A stretch of DNA of 64,000 bases from Rugalucina vietnamica (GCA_964017185.1 OZ024883.1:41966395-42030394), one strand, 5' to 3'; counted from the stretch's first letter, positions 12,849 to 24,975 are shown. Numbers and translations are program-made. The notes: generated from the letters alone by a model not told the origin.

Positions 12849-13490
12849 TAAAACAGCAGTCACACAGTAGCGTATAATCCAAACGTGCGCCGGGCGTATG
12901 AAAAATCTCAACACGCTGAAGACTTTGGACGTATAAAAATTAATTTGTTCCTTTAACTCGCTTTAGCAGTCACACATTAGCGCGTGCTGGACGTATAAAA
13001 TATCCTAAACTTTTGGAGTACGGTTGTGATACGTCCCAGACACGCTAAGCATGCGCTACAGGCTTGCATTGAACGTTCAATGCGTGTTTCACACACCCTT
13101 GGGGCACGCTACTGAAGCAACATTTAATAAAATTGGAACGCGCATGGAACGTACACTGGCTTGCTTCAAACTCGCACCAAAGGAGTTCAGAGCGTGTTCA
13201 ACGCGCCTGTAGCACCCATGGAACTTATTCGGGATGTATAAGTCACACGCCCGAGACACGCCAAGCTTTTGAAAAAATTTTAAGCATGTTAAAAAATTTT
13301 TTGAGCCCAAACGCACGCGAAAGGCGCAGAGACTTTTAGCGACGTACAGCGACACACCAAGCGTACCCAACGCGCTTGCAGCAAGTTTTGAATGTGTTTC
13401 CGACATGCGTCTGGCGTGTGTGGACTTTTGCTATTTTTCCAATTTTTGGCGCGCATTTCACTTTTACGCTACTGTGTGACTGCTGTTTTA
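12849..13490. mobile_element. 642-bp inverted-repeat element, CGT-rich interior
   Basis: The ends match in reverse complement over about 26 bp: TAAAACAGCAGTCACACAGT at 12849 and ACTGTGTGACTGCTGTTTTA ending at 13490. A partial internal copy of the end motif lies near 12966 (CAGTCACACATTAGCG). The interior is richer in G+C and CpG than its surroundings. Open frames on both strands inside it have no recognisable domain. Confidence 0.8.
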
Positions 13491-13747
13491 GGTTTGACAA
13501 AGCTATATACATGTATTTGGCTTTAGCTGTCATTCATTGTGAGCATAAAGTGGTGTGACATTAGCGAGGTAAAAATCAAAATTGAGATCCTTTTTGGTGT
13601 GTTTGTGGTTTGGCATTCAGCTAAAGAAGGACCATGATTTTTTTTTCCTGCGCGAGACTAGTACTATAGTAGGTTTTTTTTTGTGGGTTTGTTGTCCCGG
13701 GAGCACCCGAAGGCTCAACCGAGAGATTGATTTTTGTTGTTGTTTTT

Positions 13748-13816
13748 GGAGAAGCCCGGGATCGAACCTGCGACCCCTAGTTTACAAGGCGAGTGACTTA
13801 TCTCTTCAAAAGAATC
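13748..13816 (-). repeat. tRNA-Thr-like SINE head, degraded
   Basis: On the minus strand it reads like the 3' half of tRNA-Thr(TGT): an anticodon region CTTGTAAA, then GGGGTCGCAGGTTCGATCCC, a good B box. The 5' half is lost or diverged, so this is a relic and not a tRNA gene. Confidence 0.55.
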
Positions 13817-14057
13817 TGTCTTGCCTCATCATGATAATTGGCAACATACGAACAGCAACTTTTCTCACATTGTTTTGCATTTTGCTGTTGATCTCTAAAT
13901 TGAAAAATATTTCTTGCACAATGTTGACCTAAAAATGATTTCTGATTTCTATTCCGATCATTGATGATGCATTATGGGAATTGAAACAGGAAGTACATTA
14001 AGACAGCAATCCATAACGTCAGTTTGGCGTGTCAGAAATTTGTCAATATCTTCATAT

Positions 14058-14288
14058 GAGCTGCGCCATGAGAAAACCGGATTTTTGCCTAGGCCAAAAC
14101 AAAGGTGCTGATCAGCTTGGCAGTAACTGCGAAGCTGATCAGCGCCTTTGTTTTCGCTTCAAGGTTAGTACAATTTCTCTACATAAATCTGAAATTTCAA
14201 GCTTCTAGCCTGCTTCTGTGCTTGGTTTGTATCGGACCTGGTCGGAAACCCCAAACTTTGAAAGACCGGTTTTCTCACATCACGGCTC
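14058..14288 (-). mobile_element. H1 element, copy 2 (minus orientation)
   Basis: Flanked by ATAT at 14054-14057 and 14289-14292. The hairpin arms CAGCTTGGCAG / CTGCGAAGCTG carry one mismatch, unlike most copies. Confidence 0.85.
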
Positions 14289-14504
14289 ATATTTTCCCTG
14301 TAAATGATTCTGATTTACCACTTTGTCTTGTTTAAAAATCAAGAGTTGTGCCAATTTATCCAGGCTTTATGCGCCACTTTGACATAGAAAATGGCTAGAC
14401 ACTTCAAAGTTGGGATTTACTCACAAGATGACTGAAAAATTAATGCTATTCAGTGTTCTGAACGTCAATCATAGTATAACCCAGATCTGCACCTTGCAAA
14501 ACCC

Positions 14505-14546
14505 TTTTTTTTTTTTTTTTTTTTTTTGGGGGGGGGGGGGGGGGGG
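14505..14546 (+). repeat. T23-G19 homopolymer junction
   Basis: A run of 23 T directly followed by 19 G. The G run could form a quadruplex, or mark an assembly or sequencing weak spot. Just after it (about 14600-14760) is a SINE-1-like remnant with GGGTTCGACGC and AACCCAAACGAACAAA. Confidence 0.9.
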
Positions 14547-14760
14547 TGGTTAAAAAAAAGAAGAAAAAAACAACAACATGTTTTTCATTAGAAATAATTT
14601 AGGGTGGTCCTGGGTTCGACGCGGGGTTGTGTTGTTCGTTGAGTAAGCCACAATAGTCACCTGTACTTCCCAAAACGAGTTGGTTCTGTCTCGACAACGC
14701 TGAAAACTTAGTGACTGGGACATTCAGCCTCAACCCAAACGAACAAAGATCCTAGTAAAA

Positions 14761-15608
14761 ACCAGCTTATGCTTTATGACCATGCTAGCCTTCAAGCTAA
14801 GCTGTTTGTTTGACGATAAAATCAGCTGCAGACAATATTTGAATATGTCACTTATTTAGAACCGAAGTCCATTTAGATAATGATAGGTAATGATTCTGTT
14901 CTATGTCTGATGATGATTGTTTAGGCCCTAGCGGACAGTTAGAAAATTTGTCGCAAATTATTGCTGGCCAAAGGATAAATTACTCCTACTCACGAGAGAT
15001 GATTTTCTTTTTTTGGAATGGCATGGTATTTCTGAAATAATGATAGCAAAATAAAAGAAAAAATGGTATGGTACATTGTCAACCCACCCATCACCATGCA
15101 TTAGTCTATATTTTCAATGATTTCTGAATTAAGTAATGCTAGCCACAAACGATAACTGAAGAATTTTATTTGCAAAATCTTGTAAAAGTAGTTAGCTTAC
15201 AGCTACCTTTCCCAGTTTTTGCTTTGATTTTAAGGCCTTGCACGTGCTTCATTGTTCTTAATCATGACACATGCTTTGCATTATTCAGACATTGATTTTT
15301 AGCTCTCTCTGCATTCATTTTTCTTCGAATATTTGGAATATTGGCCATTTTTACAATGTATGAGACGTTTACGAGCTCGACAAACTCTGTTCTTTTTGAG
15401 CTGTCAAGTTTGAAAAACGTAATGCGAGATTAATGCCTTCTCATTGTCATTCTAGTGTCGTTAGTGTAACGGGCAGCTTAATGTCCAATGAATATGGAAT
15501 GAGACAGTTCTGAGTTGTTCTGTCCAGGATCAAGAAGTCTTGGTCAGAAATTCTGCCTCTATGGGATTGAATGTAATTTAAATCTGTGAATTGGACTCCG
15601 TAGAAAAA
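14761..15608. other. No feature recognised
   Basis: AT-rich, no splice-supported exon and no clear repeat structure. Confidence 0.45.
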
Positions 15609-15949
15609 CATTACAAAAACATGCCCATGCAATATACAAAGATTTTTAAAGTTGTAAAAAATGAAAATTTTCAGTAGAAAATATTTGCTATTTTACATTA
15701 CAAAAACATGCCCATGCAATATACAAAGATTTTTAAAGTTGTAAAAAATGAAAATTTTCAGTAGAAAATATTTGCTATTTTTTCTTATTTTTGCTCAAAA
15801 CATAGATTGTGGGCGGTTCTAACGAGTACCCACAATCTACGTTTTGGAGCAAAAATAAGAAAAATAGGTATACCCCTGCATACCCCAGTTTTGCTATATA
15901 AAAGTGGGGTTTGAGGGGGTACACATTTCACAGACATGTTTTCATGATG
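15609..15949 (+). mobile_element. H2 element, copy 2, with duplicated left arm
   Basis: The left 87 bp (15609-15695) is repeated exactly at 15696-15782, so the element has two head-to-tail left ends. The palindrome (around 15797-15846) and right end are normal. Confidence 0.9.
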
Positions 15950-16057
15950 AGTAGTCATTCAGAACACTTGAAAAAAATATGTTTACTCATTCCCTGCCAC
16001 TTTGTTTGGTCAATAATCTTTGCAAGCATTTTGGTATTAGTTGTTGATGTATAAAAT

Positions 16058-16291
16058 GAGCCGCCTCGTGGGAAAACCAACAATGTGGTTTCCGACTGGG
16101 TCTGATACAAACCAGACTGCACAGTAACAGAAGACAGCTAGAAGCATGAAATTTTGTATTTAGGAAGTAGAGGAATTGTACTATCCGTGTAGCGAAAACA
16201 AAGACGCTGATCAGCTTCGCGGTCACCGCGAAGCTGATCTGCGTCTTTGTTTTCGCATATGCAGATTGTTGGTTTTCTCACGAGATGGCTC
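16058..16291 (+). mobile_element. H1 element, copy 3
   Basis: AAAT duplicated at 16054-16057 and 16292-16295. Hairpin arms CAGCTTCGCGG / CCGCGAAGCTG pair perfectly. Confidence 0.9.
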
Positions 16292-16295
16292 AAAT

Positions 16296-16475
16296 GTTTA
16301 TCTCATCATTGTGTCTGGTGTGAGTTCGAGCCCCACATGGGACACATGTGAGACAAGCCAAGTTCTGCTTGCGGATGTGCCATGTGTTTTTTCTCGGGGG
16401 TTCTCCTGTTTTCACCCCTTCTACTAATTGGCCTGTCTCATATGAGCTTAAATAATCTTGAAAGGGAGGTATAAC
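16296..16475 (+). repeat. SINE-2 fragment (5' truncated)
   Basis: Contains GAGTTCGAGCCCCACATGGG (B box), the family body GACAAGCCAAGTTCTGCTTG, and the 3' part CTTGAAAGGGAGGTATAACT followed by an A-rich tail. It lies directly against H1 copy 3. See the full SINE-2 at 42589. Confidence 0.75.
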
Positions 16476-16980
16476 TTAATAAAATAAAAAAATGAAATGT
16501 TAAGCCAGATGTGGGTATTTTTGTAGAACAGTATTTTTATGAAGAAATTAATTTTGAACCTTATTAGCAAACAACAAAATGCATTCAAAATTCCCCATCA
16601 TGCTTTAAAGACTTCAGGCAATGCAAAAAATATGACAAAATCAATGTTAGGCGCTGGAGTTAAACTATTGTGAGACTTCTTTAATCGTGTTAATTTTACG
16701 CCAGAACAAAAGAGTCTGCTGCATTTCGGATTAAATTAAACTATTAGCCACCAAATACAAAACATTCTGTCTGCATCTTTTGAATGCTAATTTTGATTTT
16801 AAGCCATTTTGCTCAAACGTTTTTGGTTATTGAAAATTAAGATCGGCCAAATGTTTAGCCGAGTGAATGGCAGCAAGCAAATTAGTATTGTAACTTTATA
16901 AGCCCAGTGGAATTCGCTTTAGTCTTATATTTTTATTTATTAGGGGTTGACATTTTTAAATATCATGACTTTCTAGCATC
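16476..16980. other. No feature recognised
   Basis: AT-rich intron-like sequence without visible structure. Confidence 0.45.
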
Positions 16981-17176
16981 TACTGTAAATCCGGAAATAT
17001 TTGTGAGAACTTAATTTTCGCTAATGAATTAAATTCAAAGTTCTCACTAATAAAGAGTTACTTTAAGCTTAACATACTGTCATAGTACTTGTTTGCAAAT
17101 TTAAGAACTCGCTAATAATTGGGAAATAGAATATTCGCGAAATAAAAGTCACACAAAAATTTATGAACTTACAGTA
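16981..17176. mobile_element. H6 element, short form (TA-flanked MITE)
   Basis: The ends TA|CTGTAAATCCGGAAAT and GAACTTACAG|TA are imperfect inverted repeats, with TA on each side as in Tc1/mariner insertions. The interior has mirrored pieces GTGAGAACTTAATTTTCGC, GTTCTCACTAATAAAGAG and CTCGCTAATAAT. The same ends bound the 4.4-kb composite at 34708-39160. Confidence 0.75.
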
Positions 17177-17317
17177 AGTTCAAGTCTTTTGCTCTCCAGT
17201 ACATGTGGTTCACGACTAAGCATAGATTCGGTAACTTACAGAGATGGCCGTCAACCTAATGGAAGAAAATCGTTTTGGCTATCAGCATTTTGATGATAAT
17301 TGAAATGCTTTGGACTT

Positions 17318-17527
17318 AACTCATATAAGCCTGGCATTCTTTTTACGAGACATAGGCAAACAGCATAGCCCCAGATGTGACGCCGCAGAAAGTGTCGTCC
17401 CATCTGGAGCTATTCTGTTTGCACGGAGAAATTTAATCGAAAAATGAGATAAAAATTAAAAATCATTGGTAACACCCCTAAAATGAAAGTCCATCCAATT
17501 GATAATGATGGGAGAATCCATTCATCA
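17318..17527 (+). mobile_element. H3 element, copy 1
   Basis: Founding description of H3: it begins near CATATAAGCCTGGC, has a hairpin with AGCCCCAGATGTGACGCCGC and its partial complement, then an A/T-rich right arm ending CATTCGTCATTAATGGGTTA in better copies. Clear terminal inverted repeats are lacking. In this copy the second hairpin arm has lost symmetry (TCCCATCTGGAGC). Confidence 0.7.
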
Positions 17528-17627
17528 AACAAACAGTAAAGCACAAGTTGATACAGATGAGAAATTTATGATGTCCATTAAATTCCAAATGATCTGAATG
17601 GATAAAGACTGGAAAGTCAGGGCCGAA

Positions 17628-17856
17628 GGTTATAAAACCTTTTTCATGCTCAGCTCGGCTGAGACTAAAATTTATCCTGCTGATAAATGTTAAAATGCCA
17701 ACAATGGTTGGCATTTTTACATTTATCAGCAGGATAAATTAAAGGCTTTGGTGATCTAAACCAAAAATTTCAATTTATTTTGGCTATTTCAGTATTTATG
17801 AGGGATTAAAATTTCATGCTCAGCTGAGTTGAGCATGAAAAAAGTTTTATAACCTC
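17628..17856. mobile_element. H4 element, copy 1
   Basis: Founding description of H4: the outer inverted repeats read GGTTATAAAAC...TCATGCTCAGC and GAGCATGAAAAAAGTTTTATAACC. The interior holds a palindrome around ATGCCAACAATGGTTGGCAT with TTTATCCTGCTGATAAATG arms. About 230 bp, no open frame. Confidence 0.8.
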
Positions 17857-18539
17857 GAGACCAGCTCAGCTTTGCTTTGGTTATACATTTTCCTCCGAGA
17901 CATATACAAAAAAGGTTTGACCTAGAAGAAGAAATACGAGAGAATACGAGAGACTGAGAACTTCTCAATTAATACGAAGTGGCTTCCAATAAAAGGCAAA
18001 ATATCATTATCCCCTACAGAACTGAATATATTGCGGAGCTTTTCCTAAGCTAACATGATTTAAAAACAAGTTTATTGCCGAATTAATCACCAGCAACAGT
18101 TTTCCAATATCAGAATTTTCGCTTCGTGGCGGATTTATGAATTTTCTCTATACATACAACGTAGCAAAGTATAAGATTTGTCCTAGATTGGTTTTCGAGA
18201 GGATTTTTTTCATTTGATTTACAGTCGTTACAGTGATCTATCGCCTAGGTTACTGCTATGCGACCTTGGAAACCTCACATATGACCTTTAGGCATCAATA
18301 TTTTCCATTACAAGACACTGGAAATGTCATATTTCAAATATTGACGCTTCTGAGTCAGAAATAATGAAAATAAAGACAATAACGGCCAACAATATTCAAT
18401 ATGCGGTGATATTTGATAGTGAGAAACAGTATCTTTATTCTGAATCATGACTGAACTTGGTACCAATGAGATTCTGTATGAAAAGTTACTGTACATTGAT
18501 TATTATCAGAAAAAATGTTGATCATGCTGTCGCTTCACG
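17857..18539. other. No feature recognised
   Basis: AT-rich with no exon or repeat that I can support. Confidence 0.45.
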
Positions 18540-18712
18540 TCCCAGTCAAAAATTGTTCAGTCATGTTGGGACGGAGCCACCATGTTGGGATATGTAAGCA
18601 GAACTGGGTATGGGGATTAAATGTGTCTCGCTCATGGCAGGGATAGGTTTTGAACCCATAACCTTTCCCTCCATAGTTCGATGCTCAGCTGCTGTGCCAC
18701 CGTGCTAGAGTG
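18540..18712 (-). repeat. SINE-1 copy, minus orientation
   Basis: Reads on the minus strand from a tRNA-like head (GGTTCAAAACCTATCCCTG region) to the family 3' end (CTGAACAATTTTTGACTGGG). Confidence 0.7.
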
Positions 18713-18822
18713 TCAAAAAAAAGTATAATGAATGTGGTAATCTGTATTTTGTATTATAGATCTGTTTTGATTCATGCATCATTCAACAGTAAAATTCACC
18801 CACTTTGATGATTTTCATCTGT

Positions 18823-18824
18823 AT

Positions 18825-18857
<33 letters not shown>

Positions 18858-18878
18858 GTCATCATCATTATCAACACG

Positions 18879-18966
<88 letters not shown>

Positions 18967-18987
18967 ACATCATCATCATCAACACAA
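18823..18987 (+). repeat. (ATC)n microsatellite, ~165 bp
   Basis: A nearly pure ATC/CAT array with a few CGT, ATT and AAC interruptions. It produces spurious poly-Ser, poly-Ile and poly-Asp frames on the two strands. Confidence 0.98.
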
Positions 18988-19090
18988 TGAATTTTCATTA
19001 AGCTGTTAATTTGAGCATTGTCTCAAGAATGCTTGTATGCAATTTTTAATCAGGTAAGACACTAACCAGCTTTCTCTGTGACTAAGAAAT

Positions 19091-19326
19091 GAGCCACGTC
19101 ATGAGAAAACCAGCATTGTGGTTTTCAAACAGGTCTGACACAAACCAAGCTGTACATTTAGCACAGAAGATGGCTAGAGGCTGAAAAATGTGGAATAAGA
19201 AAGTAGAAGAATTGTACTATCCATGTAGCGAAAACAAAGGCGCTGATCAGCTTTACAGTTACTGTAAAGCTGATCTTTGCCTTTGTGTTCGCTTATGCAG
19301 ATTGATGTTTTTTTCAAGATGTGTTC
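19091..19326 (+). mobile_element. H1 element, copy 4 (decayed right end)
   Basis: AAAT precedes the left end; the right end is decayed (TGTTC in place of GGCTC, flank AAAA). Hairpin arms CAGCTTTACAG / CTGTAAAGCTG differ from other copies but still pair perfectly. Confidence 0.8.
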
Positions 19327-19627
19327 AAAACCAAAATTACTAGACAGAGTTTTGTACCTTGTGTATCTGTGCAAGCGTTTGCATAAAAATTGAAACAATG
19401 TTTCTCCTTATGATACTGAGCTTAATTAGTTAGGGCTGTTCGTAGATTTGATATTTAAATATTGTGATGGATTGCATAGATTTTGCATACATATTGTGAT
19501 TTTTCAAAACAATTTTAAAATTACATAAAAATCTTTTGGAGAAAAAAATTGTTTTATTATTATTTTGTGCCCAGAGAATTTTGTGCTCATCAGTTAGACT
19601 CTTAGACAGGCATAACCAGGTTCTATT

Positions 19628-19845
19628 GTTTTTATGCTCAACTTGACTGAGCATAAAATTAGAATTGCTCATAATTATACATACTTATACATCAAAATAG
19701 TAAAAATGATTTAAATTTAAAAATCTAGATTATCAAAATGAATCATTTACTTCTCCTACAACTACTAAAGTTGCCTACACAGAATATTTATGTACAAAAT
19801 AAATTTCATGCTCAGCAAAGTTGAGCATGAAATACTTTTAACTTT
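19628..19845. mobile_element. H4 element, copy 2 (diverged interior)
   Basis: The end pieces TTTATGCTCAACTTGACTGA and TTCATGCTCAGCAAAGTTGA are recognisable, but the central palindrome of copy 1 is missing. Confidence 0.55.
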
Positions 19846-21028
19846 TGGGACCCAGTAGTCTGATCAATTTCTTTTGCCTTTGTTTTTCGCATTTACCTAA
19901 ATCAGAAGTTTCCCTATATCTTGAGTGAAAGTGCAAACCATTTTGTTTTAAAATTGCTCTAGTAATGAAGTATTTTCTTGATATTTGATACGGACAGAGT
20001 GATAAATCGTGACTTGAATTCAGGATTCTGTTATTTGAATTAGATTTAATGATACAAACATTGCTTTGATGGCACTTAAGAAAGAGTAAAAAAATACAGA
20101 AATTATTCTGCTTCCAAGGTTGCTCATTTTTTGCAAATAATAGAAAATGGTTAATACATGTATTATTCTTACACACCCTGAATACCCGTGATACAACCAA
20201 ATTTTTTACAGCCCAGATTGAGGCAATGTAATGTAGCTGGACAAAATGAAGTGTTTTGAATCCGCCTGATCGATTTTGCAACAACATACAGCGAAGCAAT
20301 ACCTACAGGGAGGCAATGAACGTGTCATGTGTCAAGTGATGTTGCATCAATCTGTGCTGTAAGAATCATGGGTATAATTATAGGGTGAACATAAGAAAAC
20401 AGAAAGCACATACACATTACCATTTTATTGACTTTTGTAATCTGAATAGGGTGTTCCCTGCTTTCCGTTCCATCTGCACATTTGGCAGGCTTGTCTGGCC
20501 ACAACCAGGAACTTGCACAATCATAAACACACATATCATGAAACCAAATGGGGAAATAACTAAAGCAAATACATGTAATATGTCAGATATGGTGGAAACA
20601 AATGATAAAACAGAATGTCATTTGACAACAAGAATAGTTTATGCATCCACAAAAATAACTACTTTTTACCATAATCTGAAACGAAGATCGCTCAGACTCC
20701 AAAGGGAGTTTTATCTTATTGCGTACCAATTCCCTTGGGAATTGACATTTGCTGTTTAATGTAATTGCATTGGAAGACAAATACAAAGATTAGTCTAGGG
20801 TTAAAAAGTCTATATTGAGCGTCAGTCTAGTTTGAACTTAATGGGTTTGATGTGCAAAAATTGAATGATTAATATCGTAAAATGCTTAGAATTGAACACC
20901 GCCACGAAAAACTGATGTACATAATCCTGTGTTTTTAATATTAAATTTCTGTCCGAAAGCTTTGTCTGAAGGCAGCGTTGTATTTTTGTTGAAAACGTAA
21001 GAAAAATAATATTAATAGTACATGTAAT
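19846..21028. other. No gene recognised
   Basis: Open frames on both strands (for example 19838-20299 minus, 20385-20759 plus) lack domain signatures and convincing splice sites. I treat the stretch as intronic. Confidence 0.45.
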
Positions 21029-21265
21029 CATTACGAAAGCTTGCCCATGCAATATACAGAGATTTTTTAAGCTTTAAAAATTCAAAATTTTCAGCTGAAA
21101 ATTTTGATATTTTTCGCCGAGGCGTTTCTAACGAGTACCCACAATCTATGTTTTGGGGGCAAAAATAAGAAAAGTAGGTATACCCCTGCATACCGGTACC
21201 CCAGTTTTGCTATATAAAAGTGGGGTATAAGGGGGTATTCAGTGCACGGACATGTTTTCATGATG
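21029..21265 (+). mobile_element. H2 element, copy 3
   Basis: The left half of the central palindrome is largely deleted (after GATATTTTTCGCCGAGGC), while the right half and both ends remain. Confidence 0.85.
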
Positions 21266-21811
21266 ATTAACATTATTGCATAAAACAAAATCTGTATTTA
21301 CTCTCAAAGAGAAAATTCCAAATAAAGAGATACTCATTTACTCAGAATCTCAGAAAAGGATGTAGCGCCTTCATAATTGTTTCTTTTTGAAGTAATTAAA
21401 AGTTTTAAGGCAAAACAAAATTATTTTCTGTAAAAATTGGCAAAATCTTTTGACAGATATGTGCTACTTTTAATTTTTATGACTTTCAAAATTTATGAAA
21501 TAAATATGGTATTTGTGTCAGAAAATACCGGATGGTGAAACAGAACTTTTGAATTTTCCCTGAATTATTAACTTCAATTATGTCAAATTAAGCAGTGAAG
21601 CGATTTCACTTCTTTATGAAATTTAAAAGGAGAATATTGATATAGTCTCTCCTGAACAGATTGAAATTGCCACCAAAATGTGTACCGTAATCATTTCGGC
21701 AACAAAATAACCTCATTTCACAAAATCATTTTAATGGCTGGAGTCAAAACCTCTCAATGTTTTACAAGTGCCAAGATTTTCCTGAGAATGCTATTTCTAT
21801 TTCGGGGATGG
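21266..21811. other. No feature recognised
   Basis: AT-rich, no supported feature. Confidence 0.4.
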
Positions 21812-22085
21812 GGTTGGGGAGTGTGGTGGTCTGGTGGTAGGGTGCGACTTTAGATCACAAGGTTCTGGGTTCTATACCTACCTCCAGTGTGTAGCGTCTT
21901 TGAGCAAGACACTTTCAGATCGCTGGATCTGATTCTTAAAGCCCCAATCAACATTTTTCAGTCATGTCAGGATGGAGCCAACACTTCTTAGGTAATACCA
22001 TTACTTTATGGGGTAAATATATCTTGCTCAAGGCAGAGGTAGGGTTCACACCCAGGACCCCTCAATCGTAGTCCTACACTTCCAC
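21812..22085. repeat. Two SINE-1 fragments in inverted orientation
   Basis: A plus-strand head (GGGGAGTGTGGTGGTC... TTGAGCAAGACAC) runs to about 21940. A minus-strand copy then starts with its 3' end (CAACATTTTTCAGTCATGTC) and reads back to its head near 22080, forming a tail-facing pair. Confidence 0.65.
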
Positions 22086-22993
22086 AGGGACATTCTTCTC
22101 CCAAGAGATCAATCTAACATTCGCCATAGACATGCATGATAGTCAGTGATGTGATACATGTTAGTGATAGCATTGATAAAATGTTTAGTCTTTGAGTAGA
22201 ATTTCAGAAGCATGATAAAAGGAATAATGTATTACAGAATCAGTTTTGTTAACAGTTCATGTTAATTAATGCATTAATCATGATTACAGTTTAAGGAGAT
22301 GTAAAAAGAAGCGCTCCATACAATATTTTGTTGCAATACTAGAACATAAATACATGTAAATACTATCGGTATTCAAACAATTGTATGTACTTACTTTCTT
22401 TGAAAAAGCAATGCTAAAAGGAAACTTCAACTGTTTTAGGTGGTTGAGAAAATTAAATGAATGTCTATGAATTTGTTGTTATTAAATTATAGAAGGATAG
22501 AATTTTTGTCTTTTTTTTCCATATTACCTTGCATGCATGTAGTAGTAAAGTGTCATTTCCTATTCAACCTTTTCAAATGTTAAAAACCTTGTCTATTTCC
22601 ATTAAATTCTTTGTTTTTACTCAGAAAATGATTTGTTCTCCATTTCTAATTTAAACTTATTTTTGTGGTTTCAAATCTTGAATTTTACCTCTATTTTTAC
22701 CCGAATGACATTGTAACGTTACATATTGTACGTACACGCATTGTTGTGAAACATTTTGATTGGCTGACGTTGCTTATACATGTTTTCAGATATGTTTATT
22801 TGTAGCATAGGTTTAGTGTACCAAGACTTACATTTTGTTACTGTATTCATGATGCTCTGTGTCCATGGTTAACAGCTAAGGTCATGTTGGGAGGGTCACT
22901 GTTTCTAGCCTCACAAAGGCTGAGTACTAGGTCCCTGAACCAGTGGAAGAGGGAAAATGGCTATGGATATATTTTCATGACTAAACTTTCATG
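22086..22993. other. No feature recognised
   Basis: AT-rich intronic sequence, no supported exon. Confidence 0.4.
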
Positions 22994-23190
22994 GGGAGCA
23001 TGGTGGCATCGAGGCAGAGCATTTTACTCTGAATCAAGAGATCCTGGATTTGATCCCCACTCAGGGGGCTGTGTTGTGTTCTTGATTACCAGAGTACTGG
23101 TTAATACCCAGGAAGTGGTGATTCCGTGCTGACATGACTGAAAAATTGTTGACTGGGATGTTAAACCTCAATACAAACAAACAAATGAAT
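22994..23190 (+). repeat. SINE-1 (near full length)
   Basis: Founding description of SINE-1: a tRNA-like head with A box (GTGGCATCGAGGCAGAGCAT) and B box (GGATTTGATCCCC), a body with TTGTGTCCTTGAGCAAGAC in good copies, TACTGGTTAATACCCAGGAA, a conserved 3' region CTGAAAAATTGTTGACTGGG, and an ACAAACAAACAAA tail. About 200 bp, Pol III-type, presumably moved by a partner LINE. Confidence 0.85.
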
Positions 23191-23398
23191 CTCAATGGCA
23201 TGGAGTCAGTCTAAAATCTGCCCCAATAAGAATGGTACCGATCAAGCTACTAAACCCAGTTGCTGCTGTATTCACTTGGTTGGTCAAACACGGGTATTTT
23301 ATTTTCATATTTCTATTCCTAAATCACTCTGTAAGTGTCGGTTACCTGTGTATTCACCCCTGGCAACCTATGTCACACTCAATTTTACCTAGTTTTAG

Positions 23399-23570
23399 AG
23401 GGGAGCATGGTGACCTAGTGTAGGACTACGGTAACTGCTGGATTCAAACCCAACCATACCTGGGTTTTGTCCTTGAGTAATACACATTATTTACAAACAG
23501 TGTTTTTACTACTGAGGAACCATTTGTCTCTGTCCTGGCAGAATTGACAAATTGTTGACGGAAGCATTTA
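23399..23570 (+). repeat. SINE-1 copy
   Basis: Head GGGGAGCATGGTGACCTAG, weak B box GGATTCAAACCC, 3' region ACAAATTGTTGACGG. More diverged than the 22994 copy. Confidence 0.7.
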
Positions 23571-24227
23571 GACAATAATCGAACAACATTTAGACAATAA
23601 TCGAACAAACAGAAAAGCTTTATTGTTGGTTTTGATGACTTATGAAGGGCTCTGGGCTCCTTCTGCCTTGCAAAGTTTGACAACCTTTGTATTTTGAAAC
23701 CAGATGACATTTTTGTACAAAAGTAAGAATATAGAATAGAGTATTGTACATGTAAGACATTACGTAATGCTCATTTATTATTGATTGATATTTTCTGCTT
23801 TAAAGAAATGACTTCTTATTTCAAGAAATCAGTTTGTAAACCCTAAATACAAATATCAATAGATCGCAAGACTATGTATGACATGGGTTGTTGTGGTTAC
23901 CCTGCACGCTTTAAATGTAATTTTTGGCTTCTGTGTTCTCGTCTGTATACCCATGTATCTTATGGCTGAAGAAAAGCTTTCCTTGTCATTTTGTCTGTAA
24001 GTTTGTCCTTGTCAAAACTTTTTTCATTGCTTTCACTTTGGAAGTTGGTAAGTGATTTTTACCATTCATTATTGAGAAAAATGAAGGTTCGCCACTTCCA
24101 TAATTATGGGAACTGAAAAAAAAAAGAATAAAATAAAGAATCAAATAACTACACATTATATGAGGGCTTTCTTGGTAGAGGAAATGCCAAGCAACTTCTT
24201 TCACATCTCTAGATCATAAAAAACATT
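23571..24227. other. No feature recognised
   Basis: Contains a short direct duplication at 23565-23605 (ACATTTAGACAATAATCGAA twice). Otherwise nothing supported. Confidence 0.4.
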
Positions 24228-24481
24228 CATCACGAAAGCATGTCCATTTAATGTATACCCCCCTGAGCCCCACATTTTTATAGTAAAACTGTGGTTTATA
24301 GGGGTATACCTATTTTTCTTATTTTTGCTCCAAAACATAGATTGTGGGTACTCGTTAGAACCGCCTCACCGAGACAGTTCTAACGTGTACCCACATTCTA
24401 TGTTTTGAGCAAAAATAAGATACTGAAAATTTTCATTTTTTACAACTTTAAAAATCTCTGTATGGACATGTTTTCGTATTG
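24228..24481 (-). mobile_element. H2 element, copy 4 (minus orientation)
   Basis: Complete, with the central palindrome intact at about 24322-24416 and both ends present (CATCACGAAAGCATGTCC and GGACATGTTTTCGTATTG). Confidence 0.9.
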
Positions 24482-24741
24482 AACTTCTTTTACAACTCTA
24501 AATCATAAAAAACATTGCTGTCAGACTACCTCTTTCTGACTTCATTCAAAATCAATTCTATCACTTGAAATAAAATTATTTTCGGAAAGAAAACGTGAAA
24601 ATTTCATTAGCCTATTTTCTGGGTCCCTTTGGCATCGGTATTAGGAGTTTTCATATTGATTAAGTGACTGCTGCCTGACAGTTTCGAGACGCGTTCATTG
24701 TTAAATTGACAGGCTTTTAGCTACATTTTCCGGTCACATAT

Positions 24742-24975
24742 GAGCCTGTGCGTGAGAAAACCAACAATTTGGGTTCCGACCAGGTACGACACAAACCAGG
24801 CTGTACAGTCACAGATGATGGTTAGAGGCTTTAAATGTTGGATTTAGAAACTAGAGGAATTGTACTATTCATGTAGCGAAAACAAAGGCGCTGATCGGCT
24901 TCGCAGTTTCTGCGAAGCTGATCTGCGCCTTTGTTTTCGCCAAAGCAGGGTGTTGGTTTTCCCGTGCGGTGGCTC
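24742..24975 (+). mobile_element. H1 element, copy 5
   Basis: ATAT duplicated at 24738-24741 and 24976-24979. Arms CGGCTTCGCAG / CTGCGAAGCTG. Confidence 0.9.

Noticed and set aside
18774-19001. Poly-Ile, poly-Ser and poly-Asp frames
   Set aside because: Pure products of the (ATC)n microsatellite on both strands.
20385-20759. 124-codon plus-strand frame as a gene
   Set aside because: No domain, no splice context, average intron-like composition.
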